IMG/VR virus record: IMGVR_UViG_3300012363_000001
Coordinates: 100,872 to 164,871 of that record
DNA length: 64,000 bases
Reading direction: 5' to 3' (one strand)
DNA from: a virus
Program-made: the position numbers and the translations under genes
Notes under the pieces: generated by a model
The model's database searches: none
What the model was told of the DNA's origin: nothing
Seen by the model: the letters and a program-made list of their open reading frames with translations, nothing else
Part shown: positions 25,762 through 33,074 of the stretch, in pieces
How the letters are laid out: the number at the start of each line of letters is the position of its first letter
Numbering within the stretch: the stretch's first letter is position 1

Positions 25762-26212
25762 GTGCCAAATTTTCTCCACGCTTCCAAGTCCGGACGCGAT
25801 GACAGCAGGCGCATACCAATTCGCACTTTGCGATTTCAGCTTTAATCAAATTGAGCTTGTACCCTGAACCGACAAGTTGAGCAACACCCATCGTTTTACC
25901 TCCCCGAGGATGGTCAAAGTCCATCGCCACCGGATGAAACTTTTCACCGCAATCGACACATGGATTATTGGCTTTGATGTCGTCGACGTACGCCTTGGCC
26001 TCAAACTTAAGTCTTTTGACCCGGTCGTACCTTTTGGTCTTGTTCTTTTTATTGAAATCGTGCCTCCATCCTTGCAGGCGTTCAAAATTCTCTTCGGCAT
26101 ATTGACCACGGCACTTCCAACAGACGCCCCGTCGACGCAACTCTCCTTTACGAGTTCTGAAGGTGGCGAATGCCTTCTCTTGTTTTTCTTGGCCACATTT
26201 GCTACAATTCAT
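25727..26212 (-). CDS. HNH endonuclease, opposite strand to its neighbours
   Basis: 161 residues from ATG 26212, with a strong AAAGGAGGT site 5 bases upstream. N-terminal CSKC and CWKC pairs form a zinc ribbon; the HNH core is NNPCVDCGEKFHP, MDFDHPRGG and ELVCACCHRVRT. Such genes usually encode homing endonucleases that move into phage intergenic spots. This one sits antisense between helicase and the gene at 26267, with a 3' end overlapping the helicase, and its sequence appears AT-richer than its surroundings. A CAATCTT motif lies upstream (26241-26247). Confidence 0.8.
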   Translation of the reverse strand: MNCSKCGQEKQEKAFATFRTRKGELRRRGVCWKCRGQYAEENFERLQGWRHDFNKKNKTKRYDRVKRLKFEAKAYVDDIKANNPCVDCGEKFHPVAMDFDHPRGGKTMGVAQLVGSGYKLNLIKAEIAKCELVCACCHRVRTWKRGENLAPKKANTKCILL

Positions 26213-26240
26213 TTGAACCTCCTTTGGTGGTTCTATACAT

Positions 26241-26247
26241 AAGATTG
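26241..26247 (-). promoter_or_regulatory. CAATCTT spacer motif upstream of the minus-strand HNH gene
   Basis: Read on the minus strand this is CAATCTT, 28 bases before the HNH start. It matches the motif in the spacers of the tail operon. If it controls late transcription, the HNH gene may share that control. Confidence 0.35.
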
Positions 26248-26266
26248 TGAGCGTAAAGCCATCATC

Positions 26267-26503
26267 ATGAACCGTACTCTTCGGCCCAATAAAAACGATT
26301 ATCCCAAGTCGGCCTGGGCCGAATCTGAATGGGTGGAGTTTCTTCAGGAAAAAATGAAGATGCTTTGGCCGGACCTCAGCAATGCCCACACCATCGACCT
26401 TGTTGTTCGCAAGGACGGACAAGAAAAACGCTACCAGGCTGACTTCCTGAAGTACTTTCAAATACACTTCGGGGACAAACCCGTCATCGGAAACATCCAA
26501 TGA
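26267..26503 (+). CDS. Small hypothetical protein
   Basis: 78 residues after the HNH gene. No good ribosome-binding site before the ATG. Contains WVEFLQEKMKMLWPDLSN and a basic strand segment (IDLVVRKDGQEKRYQADF). No known family. Confidence 0.5.
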   Translation: MNRTLRPNKNDYPKSAWAESEWVEFLQEKMKMLWPDLSNAHTIDLVVRKDGQEKRYQADFLKYFQIHFGDKPVIGNIQ

Positions 26504-26536
26504 GACCTGCAAATGTTCGTCGGAAAGGAAACTCAC

Positions 26537-27052
26537 ATGCTGAAACTTCGCTATTACCCTGACCCAATCCTGAAGAACCTCAGTGCACCGCTGGAACGCG
26601 CTCCAGGCAAGTCGTTCCTCCTGGAGCTTTACCACCTGATGAAGGCCCGCAAGGGTGTCGGGCTGTCAGCAATTCAGGTCGGAATCTCTGAGCGCGTATT
26701 AGCCCTGGACGTTGGCGAGGGTCCGGAATTCTACGTCAACCCCGAGGTCGTGCTACCCGAGGGGAAAAAGATGAAGGAAGTCTTTGGCGAGCGCACGTTG
26801 CTTCGCGAGGGTTGTCTCAGCCTTCCTGGTATTTTCGAAGATATCCTCCGACACCCAAAATGGGATGTCAGGTACCGGGACGAGAACTTCAACCTGGTGA
26901 CCCGGGAAACAAACGGCCTCAGGGCTCATATTCTGCAGCACGAAATGGAGCACCTAGACGGTAAGCTCTTTGTCGATGTACTCCGGACCCCAAAACGGTC
27001 CGCGATTCATGCCCAGATGATGAAACTCAAGCGCTCCGGTGCACTCCGATGA
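26537..27052 (+). CDS. def: Peptide deformylase
   Basis: Removes the formyl group from new protein N-termini. 171 residues from ATG 26537, with GGAAAGGAA upstream; the frame extends eight codons further. All three family motifs are present: GVGLSAIQ (40-47), EGCLS with metal ligand Cys93, and HEMEH with His135, Glu136 and His139. The N-terminus (LRYYPDPILK) is typical. Phage deformylases are known from marine phages and are thought to secure processing of phage-encoded proteins. Overlaps the next gene by ATGA. Confidence 0.93.
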   Translation: MLKLRYYPDPILKNLSAPLERAPGKSFLLELYHLMKARKGVGLSAIQVGISERVLALDVGEGPEFYVNPEVVLPEGKKMKEVFGERTLLREGCLSLPGIFEDILRHPKWDVRYRDENFNLVTRETNGLRAHILQHEMEHLDGKLFVDVLRTPKRSAIHAQMMKLKRSGALR

Positions 27053-27384
27053 TACATCTACTGTTCCTTTTCAAAGAAATTGGTGTCGGAGTGCTGACCT
27101 GGCTGGCGGAAGTCTTCATCCAATATTCTCGGACTCACCAAAACCTGCAGAGGGAGCACAAAGACCTCACTGAGAGACACCTCGATGATTGGAAATTTGA
27201 GCGCAATCGGTACGAACAGACGCTCGGAACCTTGAAAGAAACTCGTCAACAAATCGAACGACTCAAGGAAGATTTGTCAAAAGCCTTGGAAGCTCTCAAC
27301 GAGGCTTACCTGGCCAAGGACGAGAAGTTCTTCGACAAGTTGAAGCGAGAAGCGCGGAAATCCAAGAAGAAGGTTCGCCGATGA
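27049..27384 (+). CDS. Membrane-associated coiled-coil protein
   Basis: 111 residues. An N-terminal hydrophobic stretch (MIHLLFLFKEIGVGVLTWLA) is followed by one long basic coiled coil (QNLQREHKDLTERHLDDW, RQQIERLKEDLSKALEAL). Probably anchored in the inner membrane. Function unknown. Overlaps neighbours by four bases on both sides. Confidence 0.6.
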   Translation: MIHLLFLFKEIGVGVLTWLAEVFIQYSRTHQNLQREHKDLTERHLDDWKFERNRYEQTLGTLKETRQQIERLKEDLSKALEALNEAYLAKDEKFFDKLKREARKSKKKVRR

Positions 27385-27623
27385 TTATCCGCATCACTGA
27401 CGTCGAGGCCCCGGGCTTTACCGAGGAGTTGGAGAAACTCGTTGAAGGCAAGCCCTTTCCTTTCAAAATCGGGGACTCCACGTACGAAGGTCTTCTGACT
27501 TCTTGGTCGGCTGCTCCTACGTATATGGGCTCTTCTTACTACGGCAAACTCTACGGCGGCCCGATGGTGTACGAATGCACCATCGTGGCAGTCAAGAGAA
27601 TTGACGATGGGGACTTCAGATGA
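27381..27623 (+). CDS. Small beta-rich hypothetical protein
   Basis: 80 residues, strand-rich (MIIRITDVEAPG; MVYECTIVAVKRIDDGDF). Overlaps both neighbours by four bases. No family recognised. Confidence 0.55.
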   Translation: MIIRITDVEAPGFTEELEKLVEGKPFPFKIGDSTYEGLLTSWSAAPTYMGSSYYGKLYGGPMVYECTIVAVKRIDDGDFR

Positions 27624-27985
27624 AAATTGCTTTCGTCGGGAGCCGCAATTGGCCGGCCGAAAAGATTGATTACATCGTCTTCAAGCTTTCACGGCTCCTG
27701 TTGGAGGCCTTTGGAGTGGTCGAGGATGTGACCATCATCAGCGGCGGAGCTGCGGGTGTCGACACTTGGTCAATCGTTGAGGCCAAGAAAATAGGGTTTC
27801 CGACTCAGATTTTTCCCGCTGACTGGAACCGCTATGGCAAGTCCGCCGGCTACATCCGGAATGAAGAAATGGTCAAGGCCGCGGATGGCGTGATTGCATT
27901 CTGGGACGGCAGGTCCCGCGGAACCAAGCACAGCATCGACCTGGCCCTTCAGCATAAGAAGCATCTGGAAGTTTTCTTCCCGTGA
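27620..27985 (+). CDS. SLOG / YspA-type (DUF2493) nucleotide-binding protein
   Basis: 121 residues. KIAFVGSRNW at the start, TIISGGAAGVDTWSIVEAKK (the GG.A.G.D nucleotide-binding loop), IFPADWNRYGKSAGYIRNEE and FWDGRSRGTKHSIDLA are in the order expected for the Rossmann-like SLOG superfamily. Such proteins bind nucleotides or nucleotide-derived signals; some act in defence sensing or DNA processing. The ligand here is unknown. Starts in an ATGA overlap and ends in a GTGA overlap. Confidence 0.75.
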   Translation: MKIAFVGSRNWPAEKIDYIVFKLSRLLLEAFGVVEDVTIISGGAAGVDTWSIVEAKKIGFPTQIFPADWNRYGKSAGYIRNEEMVKAADGVIAFWDGRSRGTKHSIDLALQHKKHLEVFFP

Positions 27986-28248
27986 GAATCGACCTAGACG
28001 AAATTGTCGAGCGGGCGAACCGAGTATTCAATAGCGCTCGGTTTAAGCACGCACGGGCAAGCAAAGATGAAATTCAAGTCTGTCGAGACATCCCCACTAT
28101 GGCGGCAGAAATCCGCGCACTGCGGACTGTGCTCTCCGAAATCGCTAAGATGGGTCGAGTATGTCCTGAGTTCGAAATATGTGCACATCCCGCGTGCGCG
28201 GATTCTTCTGGTGCATGTCTCTTGGCAATCAATGCTCTCAGTGCTTGA
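27982..28248 (+). CDS. Small hypothetical protein
   Basis: 88 residues from GTG 27982, overlapping the SLOG gene. Helical first half (IVERANRVFNSARFKHARAS), with C-terminal Cys residues (VCPEFEICAHPACADSSGAC) that could bind metal or form disulfides. No family recognised. Confidence 0.5.
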   Translation: MRIDLDEIVERANRVFNSARFKHARASKDEIQVCRDIPTMAAEIRALRTVLSEIAKMGRVCPEFEICAHPACADSSGACLLAINALSA

Positions 28249-28273
28249 CAAAAATATTTTCCTGGGCTAAGAA
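28245..28273 (+). promoter_or_regulatory. Possible sigma70-type promoter
   Basis: A perfect -35 TTGACA (28245-28250) with a 17-base spacer to TAAGAA, which matches TATAAT at only 3 of 6 positions. It is in the gap before the gene at 28281 and could serve the small gene and the lipoprotein gene. Confidence 0.35.
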
Positions 28274-28280
28274 GCGAATC

Positions 28281-28451
28281 ATGGAAATCATGATTGTGAA
28301 CAACACAGATGCCGACATCTACCCCTGGCTCGGGGCCTTCATTGAGGCCGCCAAGACAGACTCTGTCTTACCTGAGGAAATTCGCGACATTTTCTCCCTG
28401 AAGGTACTCGACCTGAATGGCACCCGTCGCGGGATTGTGACCTGGGCATGA
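28281..28451 (+). CDS. Small hypothetical protein
   Basis: 56 residues. ATG 28281; stop overlaps the lipoprotein start (ATGA). Sequence (IMIVNNTDADIYPWLGAFIE) suggests a small mixed fold. No family recognised. Confidence 0.5.
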   Translation: MEIMIVNNTDADIYPWLGAFIEAAKTDSVLPEEIRDIFSLKVLDLNGTRRGIVTWA

Positions 28452-29002
28452 AAACACTTCTACTTACATCCGTTCTGTTCCTGTCTGCTTGCGGCGGAGG
28501 GGTCGAGCCTTTCACCTGCCACGTCACGCAGTTCGCAGCGCCTGTCCACGCGACTCGACCCATTGACTGTGCGGCAGTTGAGACGAACGCGGCCCTGGCC
28601 TTTGAATTTGGGCATGGGTTCGTACGCATGACCAATGGCGTCTTGGACGAGCCTCTACCGCCTATCAAATATTCTCTCCTCCTCATGGGGGCCTATAACC
28701 GCTTCGAGGATTCACTCAAGACTCTGAGCACCGTCTGGGTCGTCGACACACACGGGACCGAGGGATATTGGGGTAACGGGGAGCAGTGCCTGAAATGGGT
28801 TGGGGGCCAATGCCTGATGGGCGAGACCTTCGATTCAGGGGAAGTAGACGTCCAACTCGGCATGTTCATGTTCATGCACGAGCTTGGCCATCATTGGTCA
28901 TTCTTCGTCTACGGCGATGCTGACCAGAATCACGTTCATTTCGCTGAGCGGGGAATCGATGCAGCCCAGAATCTCTACCAGGCGAAGAAGGTCAATCCGT
29001 AG
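28448..29002 (+). CDS. Putative lipoprotein metallopeptidase (HEXXH)
   Basis: 184 residues. A short signal sequence ends in a lipobox (LSACGG, Cys15), so the protein should be lipidated and tethered outside the inner membrane. MHELGHHW (His144, Glu145, His148) is a zincin motif, and downstream HFAERGIDA may supply the third ligand. Four further Cys could form disulfides. Possible roles are envelope remodelling at lysis, peptidoglycan or protein cleavage, or superinfection exclusion. It is the last + strand gene, directly facing the minus-strand tail/lysis operon. Confidence 0.65.
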   Translation: MKTLLLTSVLFLSACGGGVEPFTCHVTQFAAPVHATRPIDCAAVETNAALAFEFGHGFVRMTNGVLDEPLPPIKYSLLLMGAYNRFEDSLKTLSTVWVVDTHGTEGYWGNGEQCLKWVGGQCLMGETFDSGEVDVQLGMFMFMHELGHHWSFFVYGDADQNHVHFAERGIDAAQNLYQAKKVNP

Positions 29003-29004
29003 CC

Positions 29005-29415
29005 TTACGGCAACGGTTGGTCGTTCGGGTTGTAAATGAACTGAGCTTCCATGTCGATGCGCGAGCCGTTGGCCAGAGTAAAGGCGCTGACGTCGCTTCG
29101 ACCGTAATTCGGACCGGATTGATAGGTAATGCCCGCGGGAGGAGGCGGAGCGCTGCCTGGGCCTGGACCTCCGGCCGGAGGAGTTATCGGGTTACCTTGG
29201 CTCAGGGGGACCACTTGCGGAAAAATGCGGACCCCGAGCTGAGTTGCGGATAGAATCTGAGTGATTTGAACCCTGGCACTGCGGCCCGTGGTATCGCTGA
29301 GGTTTGCAAACGCCTTGACGTAGAAGCCCGTTGTCGAAGCCACGGAGATATACCCGTTAGCTGTGCCGTCGGCTGTAAAAGTTGCTCCGAGTGCTGCTAT
29401 CTCGCGACCTGCCAT
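29005..29415 (-). CDS. Hypothetical virion-associated protein
   Basis: 136 residues, last gene of the minus-strand operon, directly after the endolysin. AGGAGGAAG precedes the ATG. Beta-rich first half (ATFTADGTANGYISVASTTG), then a Gly/Pro-rich linker. It resembles small virion decoration or fibre-associated proteins in composition only. Confidence 0.5.
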   Translation of the reverse strand: MAGREIAALGATFTADGTANGYISVASTTGFYVKAFANLSDTTGRSARVQITQILSATQLGVRIFPQVVPLSQGNPITPPAGGPGPGSAPPPPAGITYQSGPNYGRSDVSAFTLANGSRIDMEAQFIYNPNDQPLP

Positions 29416-29434
29416 GGGAACTTCCTCCTACTCT

Positions 29435-29441
29435 AAGATTG
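29435..29441 (-). promoter_or_regulatory. CAATCTT spacer motif
   Basis: CAATCTT on the minus strand, three bases after the endolysin stop and 19 bases before the next start. One member of the recurrent tail-operon motif. A TTGTCA lies about 17 bases upstream on that strand. Confidence 0.4.
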
Positions 29442-29444
29442 TGT

Positions 29445-29999
29445 TCAGAGAACCTGTTGACAACGGTTGAAATATTTTTTCCTGGACTCAAGGCCGTTGT
29501 AGCCGCCGTTGATAAGAAGGGTGATTTTCAGAAAGTCACCTTTGTCAGCCCAGTCGTTGAGGTGCTTCAGATTCCAGTACCAGGCCCCGACCTTAAAGGC
29601 CCATTCAGGGGTAGCTGCAAGCTCAGGATGAGAGATGAAGTCCGCGCCAAGGTCATCTCCGCAGGCCTGGTAATTGGCGCGGCCAGTCAGCTGAGGCAGA
29701 CCTCGGCCCTTGAAACGTCGACCATCCCCGGGTTGGGTGTTTCCGAGTCTGTGAGCCCTTCTCTGTGCCCCAGGGTCCTTGCTGGTTGGTTCGTAGGCGT
29801 CGCCGGAGGCTATTTCCTCAAGATAGTGCAGTTCAACGGTCTCGTGCGCGTACTGGGCCAGGAAGGCCGCCTGGCGGGGTTTCGTGTTGACCCCTGCTTC
29901 TTCCATGGCATCATTGAGAGGCTGAAGATAAAGCTCAGCCTTTGGCCGTGGAAGATTGGACATTATTTTTCGCAGCTGGTCGAGGGTCAGAGCCGCCAT
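29445..29999 (-). CDS. GH19 chitinase-like endolysin
   Basis: Cuts peptidoglycan at lysis. 184 residues with the lysozyme-like GH19 layout: helix with AFLAQYAHETVELHYLEE (catalytic Glu candidates), then RRFKGRGLPQLTGRANYQ and, near the C-terminus, FKVGAWYWNLKHLN and ITLLINGGYNGLESRKKYF. These blocks are typical of phage endolysins of this family. No signal sequence, so it needs a holin; no obvious holin is adjacent. Confidence 0.88.
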   Translation of the reverse strand: MAALTLDQLRKIMSNLPRPKAELYLQPLNDAMEEAGVNTKPRQAAFLAQYAHETVELHYLEEIASGDAYEPTSKDPGAQRRAHRLGNTQPGDGRRFKGRGLPQLTGRANYQACGDDLGADFISHPELAATPEWAFKVGAWYWNLKHLNDWADKGDFLKITLLINGGYNGLESRKKYFNRCQQVL

Positions 30000-30011
30000 T
30001 CAGACTACCTC

Positions 30012-32615
30012 TTACTGAGCGCCGTGGACGGTGACGAAGATATTGAAAGACGCCAGGGTGGTGATGTCAACTGCAACACCGGTGCTGGTATTGTAGAATT
30101 GTAGCACCAAGGTGCCGACTGTCTGTGAGAGAACATTTGCGGAAATCGCAAGCTGACTTGTCATCATGGTTGGCATGTAGTGAGCGTTGGCGAAGTTGCT
30201 GGCGAAGTTGATGGTCAGGTTAGAAACTGACGCCGAAACACTGGTGATGTTGAACCCGTCCAAAATGGTCACCGGGTTCGTTGAAATTTTCAACAATGCC
30301 TTAGCAATGTTCTTTCCCGTGGCAGAGTTGGTAAATGCCTGGGTGCTTGCGGGGTTGGTTCCTGTCAGCGAAATATAACCTTGGGAGGTTATGGCCGGTA
30401 CAGTGAAGCTGCCGATACCGCCGCCACCCGCAATCAGGGCGCCAACTCCTGTACCCGTGCCAGTAGCCTGGATGCCGCTTGCATTGGTGCCACCAATAAA
30501 TAATCCGCCTTGCCCCGCTTGACCAACAAGGGAGCCGCCGGCACCGATGCCAATGATACCTACGCCCGTTGTGCCGCCGCCGGTGAAAAGACCGCCGGCG
30601 CCATGGACTGCTCCGGTACCGGTACCGCCAGTGCTTTGGATGCCGTGTCCACCGGCGCCAGCGCTAGTACCACCACCGGCACCACCTTGGAAAAGACCTC
30701 CTACGCCACCAGGAAATCCGCTATTAACGCTGTTGCTTCCTCCGATACCGCCGGTGAAGCTACATCCTGGACCACCGGTACCTCCAGGACTTCCTGTATT
30801 TCCCAGACCGCCGGCGCCACCGGTACCGGTAATGGAAGCACCACCGTTACCTGCAGCACCTGCACCCGTGAATGCTTGACCGCCAGCTCCACCAGCACTT
30901 GAGATGCCTGAGCCACCGATGCCGCCGGTACCTCCCGAACCACTGCCACCATTGTTGCCGGTGCCGCCTGTAGTAGTCAGTGCAATAGCGCCGATTGCAC
31001 CGGCCGCGTTGCCTCCCGGCTGTGGACCGTTCGCACCTGCAATAATCGATGCTCCCAAACCACCTGTGCTATTCGTAGCCGTATTGGTAGCGCCGGTAGC
31101 TTGAAGCCCGGTACCTGTAGTGCCGCCACCTAAGAATGAACCACCGAGAGCATTGGTAACGCCACCGGTCGAGGTTAGACCAGCGCCAGTGCCAGTGCCC
31201 TGGAATGTGGCGCCTATGCCATTGGGACCACCACCGGTGAAAAGACCACCGGGGCCACTTGTAGCTCCACCAGTACCTCTAATTCCAGGGCCGGTTCCGA
31301 AACCGGTACCACTGAAGCCGAAACTGTTGCCACCCGTGGCCGTGTTGGAGATGCTGCCGTTGGCATCAAGCGGAGCCACTGTCGGGGTTGCCGGGGTGCC
31401 GGCCGCGTAGCTGAGCTGTACTGCACCCAAGCTGGTAGTGGTCGCCGGGGCGAAAGCTGTATTGACAGCGAATCGATTGTCGCGAGTAAAGACACCGTTG
31501 CTGTCACGCCAGGCAATGATAAACCTGGAGCCAGGAATCACCGGCGTACCGAGGGTTTGAAGAGTTCCTTTGACAGCAACCAGAGCAGAACCGCCAGTCA
31601 GGGTCTGAGTTCGGTCGATATCAACGTAAATACATTGTCCGGCCGCCAAGTCTGTTTGTCCCGGGTTGTTGGTTGTCTGATTGGCGATGTCGTTGCTGAA
31701 CGTACCGGGGTTGTTACTGTTGTCGAAGTCGATTCGCAGACCCTGCCAGTGCAGGTTTCCACCGACGAATTCAAAGTTGTCCCCGGAGCTGGCAAAAACT
31801 GTAGCCGGATTCTGGGTCATCTTGACGTTACGGTCTGCCGTGGGTCCGTACCAACGCTCACCGCCGCCAATTTCCCAGATTCGGGTCATGACCATGTCGG
31901 CCCAGTCCTTGAATCCCTGGTTGGCTTTGTCGCCGCCGGCAAAAAAATCACTGACCGTATCTTCGTTGCGACCTCCTGGGAACGTGAATGCATTGCGTCG
32001 GTTCGGGAAGTCACCACCAGAGCCGAGTCTGTACATCAGGTTCCGGGCGTCAACGACGCTGGTGACGATGTTGGAGGCATTCGTCACAACCTGAGCAATG
32101 GGGCAGATATTCGACTGCGTGCTGAAAGCACTGGTGCTGATGACGAAACGATAATTCAGAGTCCTGCCGAGCGGCACATTCTTGCTGATTTCCAACAGAG
32201 TACCGGCGTCAAGGAACTTAGCCAGGTCAGAGGTCGTAACGTCAGCACTGCGAATCAGGTCCACGCCGATATAGTTCGTCTGGTTGGCAGTAAAGCTCCC
32301 GGTTACGTTCGGGTTCGTGGAATTGAGGGTCTCAGGCGCTCTCGTGGACGGCACCCAGAAGAAGGTCCCTGATTCAGTGGCGTTGATGTTGAAGAAAATC
32401 CCATCTGCGACAACAACTTGGAGGGTGGTTGCCAGGGCTCCGATGGCCCCGGCCATGGCGATGTTGAAACCCCTGACCACCAAAGGCTTGCTTGCAGCCA
32501 GGCTTCGGCCCGCCAGGACATCCACGTCCGCGGCGATACTGGATTCCAGGCTGCGGAAGTGAGAAACGTCGATGCGCTCTTGACCTAAAAAGTTGAATTG
32601 TCGGAGAATGCTCAT
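30012..32615 (-). CDS. Tail fibre with long glycine-rich repeat region
   Basis: 867 residues. Residues 1 to about 425 form a non-repetitive attachment domain (helical start, then strand-rich). About 430-735 is extremely rich in Gly, Thr, Ala and Ser, with recurring units such as GGLFTGGGPNGIGA, GTGTGAGLTSTGG and GGLFQGGAGGGTS. At DNA level the same segment recurs (e.g. near 30580 and 31237). The last 130 residues are again non-repetitive and hydrophobic-beta (the likely receptor-facing or trimerising end). Poly-Gly sheets or polyglycine-II helices occur in phage adhesins. Host-recognition is inferred. Confidence 0.75.
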   Translation of the reverse strand: MSILRQFNFLGQERIDVSHFRSLESSIAADVDVLAGRSLAASKPLVVRGFNIAMAGAIGALATTLQVVVADGIFFNINATESGTFFWVPSTRAPETLNSTNPNVTGSFTANQTNYIGVDLIRSADVTTSDLAKFLDAGTLLEISKNVPLGRTLNYRFVISTSAFSTQSNICPIAQVVTNASNIVTSVVDARNLMYRLGSGGDFPNRRNAFTFPGGRNEDTVSDFFAGGDKANQGFKDWADMVMTRIWEIGGGERWYGPTADRNVKMTQNPATVFASSGDNFEFVGGNLHWQGLRIDFDNSNNPGTFSNDIANQTTNNPGQTDLAAGQCIYVDIDRTQTLTGGSALVAVKGTLQTLGTPVIPGSRFIIAWRDSNGVFTRDNRFAVNTAFAPATTTSLGAVQLSYAAGTPATPTVAPLDANGSISNTATGGNSFGFSGTGFGTGPGIRGTGGATSGPGGLFTGGGPNGIGATFQGTGTGAGLTSTGGVTNALGGSFLGGGTTGTGLQATGATNTATNSTGGLGASIIAGANGPQPGGNAAGAIGAIALTTTGGTGNNGGSGSGGTGGIGGSGISSAGGAGGQAFTGAGAAGNGGASITGTGGAGGLGNTGSPGGTGGPGCSFTGGIGGSNSVNSGFPGGVGGLFQGGAGGGTSAGAGGHGIQSTGGTGTGAVHGAGGLFTGGGTTGVGIIGIGAGGSLVGQAGQGGLFIGGTNASGIQATGTGTGVGALIAGGGGIGSFTVPAITSQGYISLTGTNPASTQAFTNSATGKNIAKALLKISTNPVTILDGFNITSVSASVSNLTINFASNFANAHYMPTMMTSQLAISANVLSQTVGTLVLQFYNTSTGVAVDITTLASFNIFVTVHGAQ

Positions 32616-32629
32616 TGGGGATTACCTTA

Positions 32630-32636
32630 AAGATTG
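32630..32636 (-). promoter_or_regulatory. CAATCTT spacer motif
   Basis: CAATCTT on the minus strand, six bases after the stop of the 143-residue gene and 14 bases before the tail-fibre start. Confidence 0.4.
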
Positions 32637-32642
32637 CTTGCC

Positions 32643-33074
32643 TTAGGCTTGAACTGACTTCGTCTCGTTTTCCCAGGTCAAGGACTCGAAAATTATGGTG
32701 CCGGTGACAAGACCTCTCGTCGGGATGTCCCAACTCTGTTCCTGGACGCTGCAATTGTCAGCCCTGAAAAGGACCGTATCACTGCCTCGTTCCGTGAGGA
32801 GAATGGTAAAATATCTTTCCCTGGGCACATCCTCGACAGAAGGGGTAATTCCCGGCCCTTCGGCCCCGCCGTCACCAAGAGTTCTCAGAATTCCCAGAGT
32901 CCCGATGATTCGGGTTATGGTAGGCGCCAATTCATAAGGCTGGCCCAGGTCCAGGGCGTAGATGGCCTTCTTGGTGGTCGTGGAGGTCCACCGGAAGCTA
33001 GTTACCTGGCCGAGTAGCTTCCCGTTGATGGAGCAGAGTACGTGAGCGCCAACAATTATTTTAGGCCTGCTCAT
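32643..33074 (-). CDS. Small virion structural protein
   Basis: 143 residues. Strand-rich (KIIVGAHVLCSINGKLLGQV, TGTIIFESLTWENE), which fits a beta-barrel tube-like or connector protein of a tail. Start overlaps the stop of the kelch gene (TAAATG). The specific role is not clear. Confidence 0.5.
   Translation of the reverse strand: MSRPKIIVGAHVLCSINGKLLGQVTSFRWTSTTTKKAIYALDLGQPYELAPTITRIIGTLGILRTLGDGGAEGPGITPSVEDVPRERYFTILLTERGSDTVLFRADNCSVQEQSWDIPTRGLVTGTIIFESLTWENETKSVQA

Noticed and set aside
28997-29010. Short hairpin between convergent operons as a bidirectional terminator
   Set aside because: Only a 5-bp stem (CCGTA/TACGG) and no T-run on either side; too weak for a call.
30420-31330. 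Repetitive DNA that might be read as a CRISPR-like array
   Set aside because: Repeats are in frame codons for glycine-rich protein units, of unequal length and sequence, with no constant repeat and spacer arrangement.
31557-32372. 271-codon open frame on the + strand inside the tail-fibre gene
   Set aside because: Shadow of the fibre's opposite-strand coding; no known pattern and no ribosome site.
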